Source: Hypericibacter adhaerens (GTDB lineage: Bacteria; Pseudomonadota; Alphaproteobacteria; Dongiales; Dongiaceae). From it: a stretch of 64,000 nucleotides of DNA. Shown here piece by piece: positions 17,330 to 27,246 of the stretch (positions are counted from its first letter, which is position 1; each line of letters opens with the position of its first letter). Under the pieces are notes generated by a model. That model saw only the letters and a program-made list of their open reading frames with translations. It was not told the DNA's origin and searched no databases. Position numbers and translations under genes: made by a program. The stretch spans positions 124,001 to 188,000 of the forward strand of contig NZ_CP042582.1 of assembly GCF_008728835.1 (NCBI RefSeq), read 5' to 3'.

Positions 17330-18198
17330 CGGACCGTCTGCTCGAATGGATGTCCTTCCGCCGGTCTGGCCGGGTCGGCGACATCGCCTCCGACCTTGCC
17401 GATACGGGTGCGACCCGCCGCACCGTGGATGATCTGGCCACGCTCGGGCATATCGAACTGCTGCCCGGCGCCGACTGGAAGATTGCACCGCCCGTCCTCG
17501 CGGCGCTGCCAGGAAGGCCAGACGGCGGCGCTTCTGCGGTGCTGTGCGGCGCCCGCACTCCCGGCGTTCTCGCTTCGCTGGCGAACGCATGCGCAAGCGC
17601 CGGTGTACAGCTCGACACGCAGGCCGCAGCAGCGCGGCCGTCGGTGATCCGTGTGATGGCCGGCTCAAATAGCGGGCTCGCAGCCGTTGCGTCCGCCGCT
17701 GGCATCCCGCTCCAGCATGACGCGGCGCTTACGCTGCTCGCATGCACGCCGGCGATCCACGACTGGCCCCGCACGCCGTGTCCGATGGTTGCCGGACGCG
17801 TCGAGACGGTGCGCCGCTTCTCCCGGTCACGGATCGGCTGGATTGCCTCCACGCTCGCAGAGGCAACCGCTGCCCGCTCCGGCTTTTTCCGCATCAAGCG
17901 CGACTGGGACTGGGTGAGCCTCCTCAAGACGGACGTGTCCGAGTGCGCCTATATCGACGACCGCGCCGGCCGGCTTGCCGCCGCCGCGAAGCTCAAGGCG
18001 GCTGCCTGGACAGCCAGCTCGGGTGCGCTTGATCTGCCAGGCCAGCTCTATCCCCCAGCGCCCATTGCCCGGGCTCTTACCCTCTGCACCGGCTTTCTCC
18101 CGCAGTACGACGCTGCGAGCCGGCGGATTTCCTTTGCCGGCGTCCCTCCAGAAATCCTGAGGCTGACGCTGGCCATTACGGGGCTGAAACTCGCATGA
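17326..18198 (+). CDS. druG: Hypothetical defence protein, DruG-like
   Basis: A 290-residue soluble protein whose ATG at 17326 overlaps the preceding stop (ATGA); its own stop overlaps the DruE start in the same way, so druF-druG-druE are translationally coupled. The first 60 residues (LLEWMSFRRSGRVGDIASDL, then RRTVDDLATLGHIELLPGAD) look like a winged-helix domain of the kind that precedes helicase partners. The remainder has an SRIGWIAS strand and FFRIKRDWDWVSLLKTD, with no known active site. The DruG name is from position only. Confidence 0.6.
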   Translation: MTDRLLEWMSFRRSGRVGDIASDLADTGATRRTVDDLATLGHIELLPGADWKIAPPVLAALPGRPDGGASAVLCGARTPGVLASLANACASAGVQLDTQAAAARPSVIRVMAGSNSGLAAVASAAGIPLQHDAALTLLACTPAIHDWPRTPCPMVAGRVETVRRFSRSRIGWIASTLAEATAARSGFFRIKRDWDWVSLLKTDVSECAYIDDRAGRLAAAAKLKAAAWTASSGALDLPGQLYPPAPIARALTLCTGFLPQYDAASRRISFAGVPPEILRLTLAITGLKLA

Positions 18199-21100
18199 GC
18201 GATCCAATCCAGACCTTTCAAAGCCTCAAGGGCGCATATCTGCGCTATTTCGACAGCCCCTTCGACCTGCGCTTTGACGAGCTGGTCCGAGCCCGCCGGC
18301 AGCTGCTCGACCGCGACGGCGTGCTGTATCGCGAGCCGCTTGTAGAGCCGCAGCCGCCTTACGCCGGCAGCGGCCATGACGTGCGCTCCGCTGTGACGAG
18401 CGTGCTTGGAGCGGCTCCGGGTTGGACAGCCGCGTCCGTAGGCGACCTCGCAGCCATCGCCGAACGGGGCCTGTACCTGCCGCGCGGCGCTGTTCCGATC
18501 GAGCTGTACGCGCACCAGGTGGAGATGCTGCGTTCGAGCGTCCTGCACGGTGCTGACTCGGTCATCCTCACCGGCACGGGATCGGGCAAGACCGAGTCCA
18601 TCTATCTCCCCGTCCTTGCCGCACTCATCAGAGAATCCGCCGCCTGGCCGGTGCTTGCAACAGCGCCGCGGAACGACTGGTGGACGATGCCACCGCCCCC
18701 TGGCTCGGGAAACCGGCGCTACCATCCGCGCATCTCCCAGCGCGCGCACGAGCAGGGAGGCCGGCCAGCGGCTATGCGCGCGCTTGTTCTCTATCCGCTC
18801 AACGCACTCGCCGAAGATCAGATGGCGAGACTCCGCCTGGCCCTCGACGGCGACCAGGTGCGCGCCTGGCTCGGCGCAAACCGTCCGGGCAACCGCTTCT
18901 GGTTCGGGCGCTATACCGGCTGGACACCGGTTTCGGGGCGGCCGGACCGCGACGGCGCGGAAGGCGAACTGCGCGCCGAGTTGCAACGGCTGAGCAGCAT
19001 GGCCGCGCGGGTCGCCGGAACCGACGCCGAGCGCTTCTTCCCCCGCTTCGATGGCGGCGAGGCGTGGAGCCGCTGGGATATGCAGGACGCACCGCCCGAC
19101 GTCCTCATCACCAACTACAGCATGCTGAACATCATGCTGATGCGGGACGTTGAAGTTCCCATCTTCGACCAGACCCGCCAATGGCTGGAGGCAGATCCCG
19201 CCAACATCTTCCATCTCGTGATCGACGAGCTGCATACCTATCGCGGCACGCCGGGGACCGAGGTGGGCTACATCCTTCGCGTCCTCTACGACCGCCTCGG
19301 TCTCCACCCCGATCATCCGCAGCTGCGCATCCTCGCCTCCAGCGCATCGCTCGGCGAAGACGAAGCCCGGGCGCAGGGCTATCTGCTGCAGTTTTTCGGC
19401 CGGTCGCGCCCGTTCAACTTGATCAGGGGCGGTGCGCTCCCGCTGCCTCCCGGCGCGGCGGACCGTCTGCGCCACCTCGCCGCTCCGCTCACGGAGCTTG
19501 GACATCAGGTCGCCAATGGCGGCGGAACCAGTCTCTCAGCCGCCGCCAGTGCGTTCGCTGCCGCAGCCGGCCTCCCGGCGCCCGACGTCAGCCTGCCCGA
19601 AGCACAGCAGCTGGGCGCCGTGCTGGCGGACGCCGGCGTGCCAGATGCCGTGCGTGCCGCATGCAATGGCGGCACAGACAACAATCCAACAGTCGTGCCC
19701 CGGACCATCGGCACGCTCGGCGCGACGCTCTTTCCCAATGACACGCCGGAGGATTCGATGGCGGCCGCGACGGGCGTCGTCGCGGCCATGGCGCCCGCGC
19801 AATCGCTAAGCGCCGCGCCGCTGCTGCCGATCCGGGTCCATCTTTTCTTCCGCAACGTCCAGGGCGTCTGGGCGTGCAGCAATCCGCAATGCAGCGAGGC
19901 GTCCTGGACGGACGCCGCCATTCCGGTCGGCCGGCTCTTCGACCGCCCGACGACCACCTGCGGATGCGGATCGCGCGTCCTCGAAATGCTCTACTGCGAG
20001 CCCTGCGGCGACATCTTTCTGGGCGGCTACCGGCGCACGCTGCAGCAGAATGTCTGGTCGCTAGTCCCCGACGATCCCAACATCGAAAAGGCGCCGGACC
20101 ACTCGGCCAACGACCGCGACTACGAGAATTACGCCATCTACTGGCCCGCGCGGCTTCCGGACGGCACTCTTCGCCAGCCGCAGCGCGACAGCTGGGTCCA
20201 GGAGGGCGTCACGCGCAGATGGCACATGGCTGTCTTCGACCACCGCACGGGCGAGATCCAGGTCGCACGGCGGAGCACCGACGCGACAGGGTGGATCTAC
20301 CATGTCGCTGACCTCCATCAGAACCCCGTGCCGCCGCGCGCGGCCGTTCCGAGCGCCCGCAACGAGCGTCCATCGGTTTGCCCCCAGTGCGAAGCCAACT
20401 GGAGCGGAATGGCCAGCTCCGCGCCCATCCGCACGCAGCGCACCGGCTTCCAAAAGGTCGCGCAAGTGCTCTCCGATTCACTGCTGCGCGAGATCGCGCC
20501 ACCGCAGGCGGCTGCCGGACCGCCGCCGGAAGATGTGCGCCGCAAGCTCGTCCTCTTTTCTGACAGCCGGCAGGACGCCGCCAAGCTCGCCGTCGGCGTC
20601 GCCAAGTCTCACTGGCTCGACGGGCTGCGCCAGGCGCTGGTCGATGGTATGGCCGACAGCACGCGCGCGGTGCTTCTCTTCGAGCGCCAGGTTCAAGGTG
20701 CCGCCCTGAGCCCTGAAGAAACTGCGCTCGCCGGGCGATTCGCCGTTTCGCGGCAGACAGAAGCCCAGGCCATTCACTCGGCGCAGCACCCGACTTTGCG
20801 CGCCTTGCCGTCGGCAGTCGGCGGCCTGACTATGGAGCAGCTTTCGGCCCAGGTTCTCGCCCGAGCCCGTGCGGGGCTCTCGCGCGTCACCGACCTCGAG
20901 GAGGAGGCCGCACGCCGGCTGCTCACCACCGGCATGAACCCCGGCGGTGTCGACCGCAGCGTCATGTGGACCGACCTCGACGAGCACCAGGGCGAATGGC
21001 AGCGGCTTTTCGACTGGACCCGCTCTCCGCCGGACTACAGGCCGGCGCTTTCAGGCGAGGAGCAGGCGCACCGCACGCGCATCCAGGTCGCGGCACGCGA

Positions 21101-23840
21101 AGCCGTCGCCGAAACTCTGTTCTCCGGCGGCCGGCGCGACCTCGAATCACTGAAGCTCGGCTATGTCACATTTGACCGCATGCGGCACACTGGTGCCGCG
21201 GCTGTAGTTTGCGAGGCCGCAGACAGCTGCATCCGCATGCTCGGCAAGCGGCGCCGCATCGACACCCATCGCGCGACCGTCGATGACCCGCGCCTCCCGA
21301 AATATGCGCGCGACTATCTTGAAGCCGTCGCCGTATTGAATGGGCTCGTTCCGGCCGACTTCGAGCGCGACGTCACCGATCTCCTGACGTCGGCGGGTGT
21401 GTTCGATCAAGGGCTGCTGCTCTTCCGCGGCCTGTTCGCCGCCGATGCCGGCGATATCTATTATGAGTGCGGCCGCTGTTCGCGCATCCATCTGCACGCA
21501 AGCGGCGGAATCTGCAGCGGCTGCCACAACCGGCTTGGCACGCCGCTGCGCATCGGAATCGATGATGCAGGCCAGGAGGCCGATTACTACCGCTGGCTGG
21601 CTGTGAGCGCCGGCCCCATCTTCCGGCTCAATTGCGCCGAGCTCACCGGGCAGACGGACAAGGTGCTCGCACGCGACCGCCAGCGCCTCTTCCAGAACAT
21701 CACGGTCGGCGCCGAAGTGCCGCTCACCGACAATATCGACCTGCTAAGCGTGACCACCACCATGGAGGCCGGCGTCGACATCGGATCGCTGCTGGCAGTG
21801 ATGATGGCCAACATGCCGCCGATGCGCTTCAACTACCAGCAGCGCGTCGGACGCGCAGGACGCCGCGGTGCACCGCTTTCGCTGGCGCTGACGCTTTGCC
21901 GCGGGCGCAGTCACGATGACTATTACTTCCAGCGCCCCGAACGAATCACGGCCGATCCGCCGCCTCCTCCCTATGTCGACACCAACAGGCCGCAGATCCT
22001 CCTGCGCGTTTTCGCGAAGGAAGTGCTGCGCAGGGCATTTTCAGAGCTCAGCCTGTTCCCGGGAACGGCAGGAGACAGCGTGCATGGCGAGTTCGGCACG
22101 GCCGACGCGTGGACGCAGCCGCCGCCCAATCCGCCTGCCGGCTATACCGGCACGACCGTTGCCGACATCATCCAAGAATGGATCGGCTGGCATCATGCTG
22201 CTGTCGCGAGCATCTGCGATGCGCTCCTGGTCGGCACGCGTCTCGCCGGCGACGCCGCCCAGCGGACGGCCGCGATCGGCTGGATCACCACCAGGCTCGT
22301 GCCCGAAATCACGGCTGCGACCCAGGACCAGAGCCTTATCCAGATCGGCCTGAGCGAGCGGCTCGCCAATCGCGGCATCCTTCCTATGTTCGGGTTCCCA
22401 ACGCGCGCACGCCTGCTCTACCACAAGCAGCCCACGAACTGGCCGCCCCGCCAGGTCGTCGACCGCGATCTCGAGCTTGCGGTCAGCATGTTCGCGCCCG
22501 GCGCCGAGACCGTGAAAGAGCGGACAATCCACACCGCTATCGGCGTCGCGCACTACCGGCCCCAGGGACCTCGCGCCGTCGAAGACAGCAACCCGCTCGG
22601 CCCGTCGGTCCGCATCGGCCTGTGCGGCAACTGCCAGCACGTCGAGACGGTGACCCCCGACGTCCCAGCCTGCCCAGTTTGCGCATCGCCGACGGGGCCG
22701 GACGAACGCGACTATCACCCGATGGACCTACGCCAGCCTAAGGGCTTCGTCAGCTATTTCACCAAGGCGCGCGACTATGATGGTGTGTTCGATTTCGTCC
22801 CGCGTGCCGCGCGGCCAAAGGTCGGCAGGCCTGCCTTTCCCATCACGCCGCACCTGAACTTCGATGTCGGCGCTGGCCAGGGACGGCTTCACGTCGTCAA
22901 CGACAACGCCGGCAGACTTTTTCATTTCTCGCAGGAGCGCTGGGCCGGCACCGAAGCGATGGTCGACATCGCCGCCGCCAATGCCGCCGAGGAGAAGCAT
23001 GCCGCATCGGTCGGCCGCAGGCCGGGACGGCCGCTTTCGCCGACGTCGCCGGTCCTGCCGTGCGCGCTGGCAGCGATCAGCGAAACCGACATGATGCTGC
23101 TGGGCATCCGCGACTATGGCCCTGGGCGCGGCGCCGATCCCCGGACACCGCAGGGGCGGGCGGCGCTCTACTCGCTGGCCTTCATGCTGCGCCGCGCTGC
23201 CGCCGTCTATCTCGACATCCAGGACTATGAGCTCAAGGCCGGCATCCGCAGCCAGGAAGGCCCGGCGCTCGGCACCGTCGTCGGCCAGGTCTTCCTCTCC
23301 GACACGCTTGAGAATGGCGCGGGCTATGCGACCCACCTTGGCACCCCGGCAGCCATGCAGGAACTGCTGGAGATGATCGCCCAGCCGACGCCGCGTGAAT
23401 TTCATGACCGGCTGGCCACCCATTCCCACGCGGACGCCTGTGACACGTCCTGCCCCGACTGCCTGCGCAGCTACAGCAATCTCGCCTATCACAATCTGCT
23501 CGATTGGCGGCTCGCGGTCGACATGGCGCAGCTCGCGCTCGATCCGTCCGTCCCGCTCCTGCTATCGTCCCCGAGATGGAGCCGCGTAGCGGATCTTGCG
23601 GCCATCACGCTCGAGGCGGCGCGGCCCGGCTTCATCCGCACGCTGTTCGGCGGCCTGCCTGCCCTAACAGACGGCAGAGAGGCCGTCATCGTCACCCATC
23701 CGCTGTGGCTCACCGACCGAACCGCGGTGGGTCCGCAACTTGCGGCCGCCTGGGATGACGCAGAGCGCAACCGCGGTCTTAGGGTCGATCCGCAGCGCAG
23801 CTTTATTTCGGTTTTCGAGGCTTTGCGGCGGCCAGTCTAG
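18195..23840 (+). CDS. druE: Giant DUF1998 superfamily 2 helicase, DruE-like
   Basis: An 1881-residue helicase, in the size range of Druantia DruE. Walker A TGTGSGKT lies at residues 126-133, the DEAH-type box is IDELH at 343-347, and SSASLG is motif III. The C-terminal helicase lobe shows FSDSRQDAAKLA, TTTMEAGVDIG and QQRVGRAGRRG (near 1217). Cysteine clusters near 560-605 (CSNPQCSE, CGCGS, CEPCGD) and near 1110 suggest zinc modules, and CDTSCPDCLRSYSN near 1750 is the DUF1998/MZB-type zinc site. Such proteins are DNA-stimulated ATPases acting on invading DNA. It follows DruG with an ATGA overlap. Confidence 0.85.
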   Translation: MSDPIQTFQSLKGAYLRYFDSPFDLRFDELVRARRQLLDRDGVLYREPLVEPQPPYAGSGHDVRSAVTSVLGAAPGWTAASVGDLAAIAERGLYLPRGAVPIELYAHQVEMLRSSVLHGADSVILTGTGSGKTESIYLPVLAALIRESAAWPVLATAPRNDWWTMPPPPGSGNRRYHPRISQRAHEQGGRPAAMRALVLYPLNALAEDQMARLRLALDGDQVRAWLGANRPGNRFWFGRYTGWTPVSGRPDRDGAEGELRAELQRLSSMAARVAGTDAERFFPRFDGGEAWSRWDMQDAPPDVLITNYSMLNIMLMRDVEVPIFDQTRQWLEADPANIFHLVIDELHTYRGTPGTEVGYILRVLYDRLGLHPDHPQLRILASSASLGEDEARAQGYLLQFFGRSRPFNLIRGGALPLPPGAADRLRHLAAPLTELGHQVANGGGTSLSAAASAFAAAAGLPAPDVSLPEAQQLGAVLADAGVPDAVRAACNGGTDNNPTVVPRTIGTLGATLFPNDTPEDSMAAATGVVAAMAPAQSLSAAPLLPIRVHLFFRNVQGVWACSNPQCSEASWTDAAIPVGRLFDRPTTTCGCGSRVLEMLYCEPCGDIFLGGYRRTLQQNVWSLVPDDPNIEKAPDHSANDRDYENYAIYWPARLPDGTLRQPQRDSWVQEGVTRRWHMAVFDHRTGEIQVARRSTDATGWIYHVADLHQNPVPPRAAVPSARNERPSVCPQCEANWSGMASSAPIRTQRTGFQKVAQVLSDSLLREIAPPQAAAGPPPEDVRRKLVLFSDSRQDAAKLAVGVAKSHWLDGLRQALVDGMADSTRAVLLFERQVQGAALSPEETALAGRFAVSRQTEAQAIHSAQHPTLRALPSAVGGLTMEQLSAQVLARARAGLSRVTDLEEEAARRLLTTGMNPGGVDRSVMWTDLDEHQGEWQRLFDWTRSPPDYRPALSGEEQAHRTRIQVAAREAVAETLFSGGRRDLESLKLGYVTFDRMRHTGAAAVVCEAADSCIRMLGKRRRIDTHRATVDDPRLPKYARDYLEAVAVLNGLVPADFERDVTDLLTSAGVFDQGLLLFRGLFAADAGDIYYECGRCSRIHLHASGGICSGCHNRLGTPLRIGIDDAGQEADYYRWLAVSAGPIFRLNCAELTGQTDKVLARDRQRLFQNITVGAEVPLTDNIDLLSVTTTMEAGVDIGSLLAVMMANMPPMRFNYQQRVGRAGRRGAPLSLALTLCRGRSHDDYYFQRPERITADPPPPPYVDTNRPQILLRVFAKEVLRRAFSELSLFPGTAGDSVHGEFGTADAWTQPPPNPPAGYTGTTVADIIQEWIGWHHAAVASICDALLVGTRLAGDAAQRTAAIGWITTRLVPEITAATQDQSLIQIGLSERLANRGILPMFGFPTRARLLYHKQPTNWPPRQVVDRDLELAVSMFAPGAETVKERTIHTAIGVAHYRPQGPRAVEDSNPLGPSVRIGLCGNCQHVETVTPDVPACPVCASPTGPDERDYHPMDLRQPKGFVSYFTKARDYDGVFDFVPRAARPKVGRPAFPITPHLNFDVGAGQGRLHVVNDNAGRLFHFSQERWAGTEAMVDIAAANAAEEKHAASVGRRPGRPLSPTSPVLPCALAAISETDMMLLGIRDYGPGRGADPRTPQGRAALYSLAFMLRRAAAVYLDIQDYELKAGIRSQEGPALGTVVGQVFLSDTLENGAGYATHLGTPAAMQELLEMIAQPTPREFHDRLATHSHADACDTSCPDCLRSYSNLAYHNLLDWRLAVDMAQLALDPSVPLLLSSPRWSRVADLAAITLEAARPGFIRTLFGGLPALTDGREAVIVTHPLWLTDRTAVGPQLAAAWDDAERNRGLRVDPQRSFISVFEALRRPV

Positions 23841-23841
23841 C

Positions 23842-24987
23842 ATGCACGGCCAGATCGTCCTCACGCCCCTCAACCGCACCGGCCCGACGTTATGGTCTCA
23901 CATGCGTTTGTGTCCGCTCCGCGGTGCCTTCGCCGCCTCGCGGGCTGCGGAGAGCTTCGTCCTGCATGATCCACGCGCATGGCTAGGAACGGCATTCCAC
24001 AAGGTCGTGGAGGCGGCCGCACAGCCCGGTGCAACAGCCGCAACCGCGGAGCAGGTCTGGACGGCGGCGGTCGATGAGGCGGCTGCATCGGCCAGATCGC
24101 ATCGGCTCGACGCGCGCTATGCGGCACCCGATCGCTGGCCCGGCTATTTTCTTGTCCGGCAGCGGGCGCTCTCGTCGGCACAGGCTATCATCACCGCGAA
24201 TACCGGCGGCCAGCGCAAGGCGCCGCGTAGCGGCGGTATGTCTGCCGAGCGGCTGCTTCTAGCGCGAGGAGGCCGGCTTGCGGGCCGTCCGGACCGCTTC
24301 GATGGCCGAGTCCTTACCGAATACAAGTCCTCGATTCCTGATATCGCATGGCGCGGAGCGGAGGCCGTGCTTGAGGGATTCCGCCGGCAGCTTCGACTCT
24401 ACGCAGCCATCATCGCCGAAGCGCTGGGGCGGTGGCCAGCAGAGGGCCGCGTTGTCGCCGCATCCGGCCAGACCATGGACGTGCCGCTCGACCCCGCAGT
24501 CTGCGAGGCAGAAGCCAGAGACGCACTTGCGGCGCTCGACAGCTTGAATCGGACTCTTGCCGCAGCGGCTCCGCCAGAAGCGCTTGCCCGGCCCGGGGAG
24601 GAGGCGTGCACCGCATGCCCATTCCAAGCGCTCTGCCCGGCATTCTGGCCGTGGCTCGCCACAGCTGGTTCAAACGGCCTCACAGAGACCGCGGCGGCTG
24701 GCGTGCTGGACTGGATCGAGCCGGGTCAGGATGGAGACCTTTACACTGCGTATCTCTCTGTCCATCAGCCGTCCATGCCGCCAGGAATACAGCCGCTCGT
24801 TTTGCGCCGGAGCATCCACGGTGACCTGACCGCGTCGCCAAAGGACGCGCGCTGGAGAATCGTCTCGGCTAAGCTGAAGCCTGATGGCCGGCTGCGGGCA
24901 GACCGGTCGACCTGCGTCTTCGCGCTGGACGATCTACCCAGCGTGGTGACGGCCGCGGCGACCGCGAGCGCAGATCAATTGTCGTGA
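23842..24987 (+). CDS. Cas4/RecB-like PD-(D/E)XK nuclease with Fe-S cluster cysteines
   Basis: A 381-residue nuclease starting one base after the DruE stop. His53 in LGTAFHKVVE, Asp151 in LAGRPDRFDG and Glu160-x-Lys162 in LTEYKSS form the PD-(D/E)XK core. Cys24 (RLCPLRG) with Cys256, Cys259 and Cys265 (CTACPFQALCP) is the four-cysteine pattern of Cas4-type iron-sulfur nucleases. It would resect or trim DNA, probably with the DruE helicase, as RecB-family nucleases do with SF1/SF2 helicases. I do not recall it as a core Druantia type II component, so it may be an accessory effector. Confidence 0.82.
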   Translation: MHGQIVLTPLNRTGPTLWSHMRLCPLRGAFAASRAAESFVLHDPRAWLGTAFHKVVEAAAQPGATAATAEQVWTAAVDEAAASARSHRLDARYAAPDRWPGYFLVRQRALSSAQAIITANTGGQRKAPRSGGMSAERLLLARGGRLAGRPDRFDGRVLTEYKSSIPDIAWRGAEAVLEGFRRQLRLYAAIIAEALGRWPAEGRVVAASGQTMDVPLDPAVCEAEARDALAALDSLNRTLAAAAPPEALARPGEEACTACPFQALCPAFWPWLATAGSNGLTETAAAGVLDWIEPGQDGDLYTAYLSVHQPSMPPGIQPLVLRRSIHGDLTASPKDARWRIVSAKLKPDGRLRADRSTCVFALDDLPSVVTAAATASADQLS

Positions 24988-24999
24988 CAGGAAAGCTGG

Positions 25000-25458
25000 G
25001 TGCCCAAGTCCAAGTCGTCAGCAGTCGCAAAGATACCACCCCGCCGGAAGCGCGAGCCACTCACGCGCTCCCAGATGATGGCGCGCATCCGCTCAAAGAA
25101 CACGAAACCAGAAGTGCTGACCCGATCGGCCGTACAAGCGCTCGGCTTACGTTTCCGCAACCATGTCGGCGACCTCCCAGGCAAGCCCGATCTCGCGAAC
25201 AAAAGTCACAAGTGGGCGATCTTTGTCCATGGGTGCTTCTGGCACTCCCACACAGGCTGCCGGCTGGCGTCGTCACCGAAATCGAATACCGGCTACTGGA
25301 GCGAGAAGCTCGCCCGAAACCAGGTCCGCGACGCCGAAAAGATCGCTGCTCTCGAATCGCAGGGCTATCGCGTTCTCGTTGTCTGGGAATGCGAGGTCCG
25401 AGATGGTGCGCGCCTCCAGCGCGCCCTTGAGATGTTCTTCGCCTCCGCCGTGCGATAA
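25000..25458 (+). CDS. vsr: Very short patch repair endonuclease (Vsr)
   Basis: A 152-residue Vsr with a GTG start at 25000. Typical blocks are MARIRSKNTKPE, LPGKPDLANKSHKWAIFVHG (metal-binding Asp), CFWHSHTGC (zinc/catalytic His), YWSEKLARNQVRD and RVLVVWECEV. Vsr nicks beside T:G mismatches made by deamination of 5-methylcytosine, so it pairs with the DruM methylase at the head of the operon. Its place as last gene, 12 bases after the nuclease, supports co-expression. A Vsr-like DNase acting directly in defence is an alternative. Confidence 0.9.
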   Translation: MPKSKSSAVAKIPPRRKREPLTRSQMMARIRSKNTKPEVLTRSAVQALGLRFRNHVGDLPGKPDLANKSHKWAIFVHGCFWHSHTGCRLASSPKSNTGYWSEKLARNQVRDAEKIAALESQGYRVLVVWECEVRDGARLQRALEMFFASAVR

Positions 25459-25753
25459 CGCTGCAGCCTTGCATCTCCGTATCGAACTAGCGGCACTACT
25501 CGTCCGTGAACTGCCTGCAGCGGCTTGACGGCTGGAAGAACCTGCGATGATCGTTAGTCCTCGATCTCGATCTCGCAGGCATCAATGTCATCGCAGGAGC
25601 GCGGCGACCTGGTTGCCGGCGCGGCAGGTGGCGGTGCCCCTGCTTCGGCAGCGGTAGGGTTTCGCCTACGCCACAATCAGGCGTGGCAGTGCTGTACTAA
25701 AGCTATAAAAAGCCCCACCACCGTGACTGCAGCACAGCAGACCTATGGGCCTG
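25459..25753. other. Intergenic region between the defence operon and the mobilisation module
   Basis: These 295 bases hold no supported gene. The minus strand has a short open frame ending near 25555 with an acidic tail (DDIDACEIEIED), but it has no good start and no recognised family. The operon's terminator and that of the minus-strand ribbon-helix-helix gene should lie here; I find no clear hairpin with a T-run. Confidence 0.4.
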
Positions 25754-26362
25754 CTACGGTGACCCGCGGCGGCGGCACGAGCCTGCCGCGCAGCCGCCCA
25801 CATTCACGATCACCACGCAGCCGTTCTGGCTCCGGGTCGTCATGTCGTCTCCAGCGATCCCCGCTTGCGCGAGCGCGCCCGCGAGCAGCTTGCCAAGCGT
25901 CTGCGTGGTGGAGCCCTGCGGAGCAGCCTTCGACCCTTGGCCGGTCCTGCATGCCGAGGTACGACGCAATCGATTCTTGGCCTTGCGACCATCGAGCAGG
26001 TCACCATCGGCGACGGGCACACCGGCTTCCTGGAGGATCCGCAGGATGTAGGTCTGGACCGTCTCCTCGTTTTCGTCCGCGAGGCGCTTGATCAGCCGGC
26101 GCAGCGCACGACGAACGCGGATCTGAATGATGACGCGCTTTTCGTCGCCGGTCTCATTGTTATCGGGCCCGGGATCCGGTCGTCCCGACGTCGGAACCGT
26201 CCTCATTTTCTTCCTCTTGAGCTTGCCGGCCTCGATCGTCGCGTTACTCCGCCCCGCCTCCTTGCCGGCTCGCTGCCCCTGCCGACGGTTGGGCCCTCGG
26301 CCCGCAGGGTCGTGGGCCGGCCGGGCCTTGAATTGCAGTTCCTTGTTTCGCGATCGCCGCAT
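25754..26362 (-). CDS. Ribbon-helix-helix-like mobilisation or regulatory protein
   Basis: A 202-residue very basic protein. The central EKRVIIQIRVRRALRRLIK followed by LADENEETVQTYILRILQEA has the strand-helix-helix pattern of ribbon-helix-helix DNA-binding proteins such as MobC- or ParG-like factors. The N-terminal 90 residues are Arg/Lys/Gly-rich and probably disordered. The start at 26362 is chosen where the basic region begins; an open frame continues further upstream. It lies downstream of the TraC/TraD-like gene on the same strand, so a role as an oriT-binding accessory to the relaxase, or as a repressor, is likely. Confidence 0.6.
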   Translation of the reverse strand: MRRSRNKELQFKARPAHDPAGRGPNRRQGQRAGKEAGRSNATIEAGKLKRKKMRTVPTSGRPDPGPDNNETGDEKRVIIQIRVRRALRRLIKRLADENEETVQTYILRILQEAGVPVADGDLLDGRKAKNRLRRTSACRTGQGSKAAPQGSTTQTLGKLLAGALAQAGIAGDDMTTRSQNGCVVIVNVGGCAAGSCRRRGSP

Positions 26363-26637
26363 GGGACCTTCGCTCCTGTTGCCATGTGCCAGCCCCGCAT
26401 GTTGGATCGCAACGTCGGGATCGGCCCCTAGAGGGCAGGATGTGCCTTCCCGCCGAACTCCTATTTTCCGCGCGGCGCTCTGCTCATCCGATCGCTCGTC
26501 TCGACCACCGCGTGGCTCCCGATATTGGATCGCCGCCATGCGCTTCGATCCCGGACGACCAGACAAGGCGTCCCTTCCGACTCCGTGGGATGATCGCGCT
26601 CGCGGTTGGACCGGGCGGGACCGACTGGAAGCCCTCT

Positions 26638-27246
26638 TCAGACAGTCGGCTTCCTCGACTTCGCCATCCGAGGCGCCGCCTCTGCCGCGCCTCCGACGCC
26701 GGATTTGTCGATCAGATCCCGAGCGTGACCGACGTCGCCCTCGCCACACCAAGTCATGCTGGCGGCGTCATAGGAGAATTTCGCGGCATTCATGATGTCG
26801 AGGACGGCCTGCCTCGGCTTTGTATCGAACCGGACCGTCATCCATGCCGGCTTCCGCCGCGTCTTCCCTGCCTTGAGGAACTCCGCGTGCCCTGCCACCC
26901 AGCACTGGTAGCGGGTCTGCCGATCGGCCAGCATCTCCGCCATCGTGAGGATCGCGCCCATCAGCATAGCGTCGTCGAAGTCGATGATCTGCCCGCGCTC
27001 GAGGAGCGGAGCCTTCTGGCAGTATTTGTGGACCCTGGCCCTTTCGGCCGCGCTCTTCATCATGTTGTCCTTCCGTCCCTGGCGCAGTGCGCCCTGCTGT
27101 TGCTTTTGCTCGACCTCTGCCCATGCGACGACGACGCGCGTCTTCGCGTCGGCGATTTCGCGGTCGAGGCGCCTGACCTGTTCGATCTTTCGTGCGGTCG
27201 TTTTCGTCATTTCCAACCAGTTATTCGCGGCGCCAGTTTTTCCCAT
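26638..27246 (-). CDS. TraC/TraD-like mobilisation accessory protein
   Basis: A 202-residue protein (190 if the ATG at 27210 is used). The N-terminal half is a coiled coil (ARKIEQVRRLDREIADAKTR) like the TraC proteins of Agrobacterium-type transfer systems; FDDAMLMGAILTMAEML resembles TraD. The C-terminal part (NAAKFSYDAASMTWCGEGDV) is an extra domain. It is transcribed divergently from the traA relaxase, as traC/traD and traA are on Ti-type plasmids, where oriT lies between them. It probably helps the relaxase assemble at oriT. Confidence 0.55.
   Translation of the reverse strand: MGKTGAANNWLEMTKTTARKIEQVRRLDREIADAKTRVVVAWAEVEQKQQQGALRQGRKDNMMKSAAERARVHKYCQKAPLLERGQIIDFDDAMLMGAILTMAEMLADRQTRYQCWVAGHAEFLKAGKTRRKPAWMTVRFDTKPRQAVLDIMNAAKFSYDAASMTWCGEGDVGHARDLIDKSGVGGAAEAAPRMAKSRKPTV

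Noticed and set aside
13939-25458. Interpretation of the defence operon as DISARM
   Set aside because: DISARM would need a phospholipase D-type DrmC and separate DrmA and DrmB; here there is one giant helicase with a DruF/DruG-like pair and no PLD gene.
25585-26091. Plus-strand open frame opposite the ribbon-helix-helix gene
   Set aside because: Composition is Arg/Ser/Pro-rich and the minus-strand frame has the structured protein pattern.
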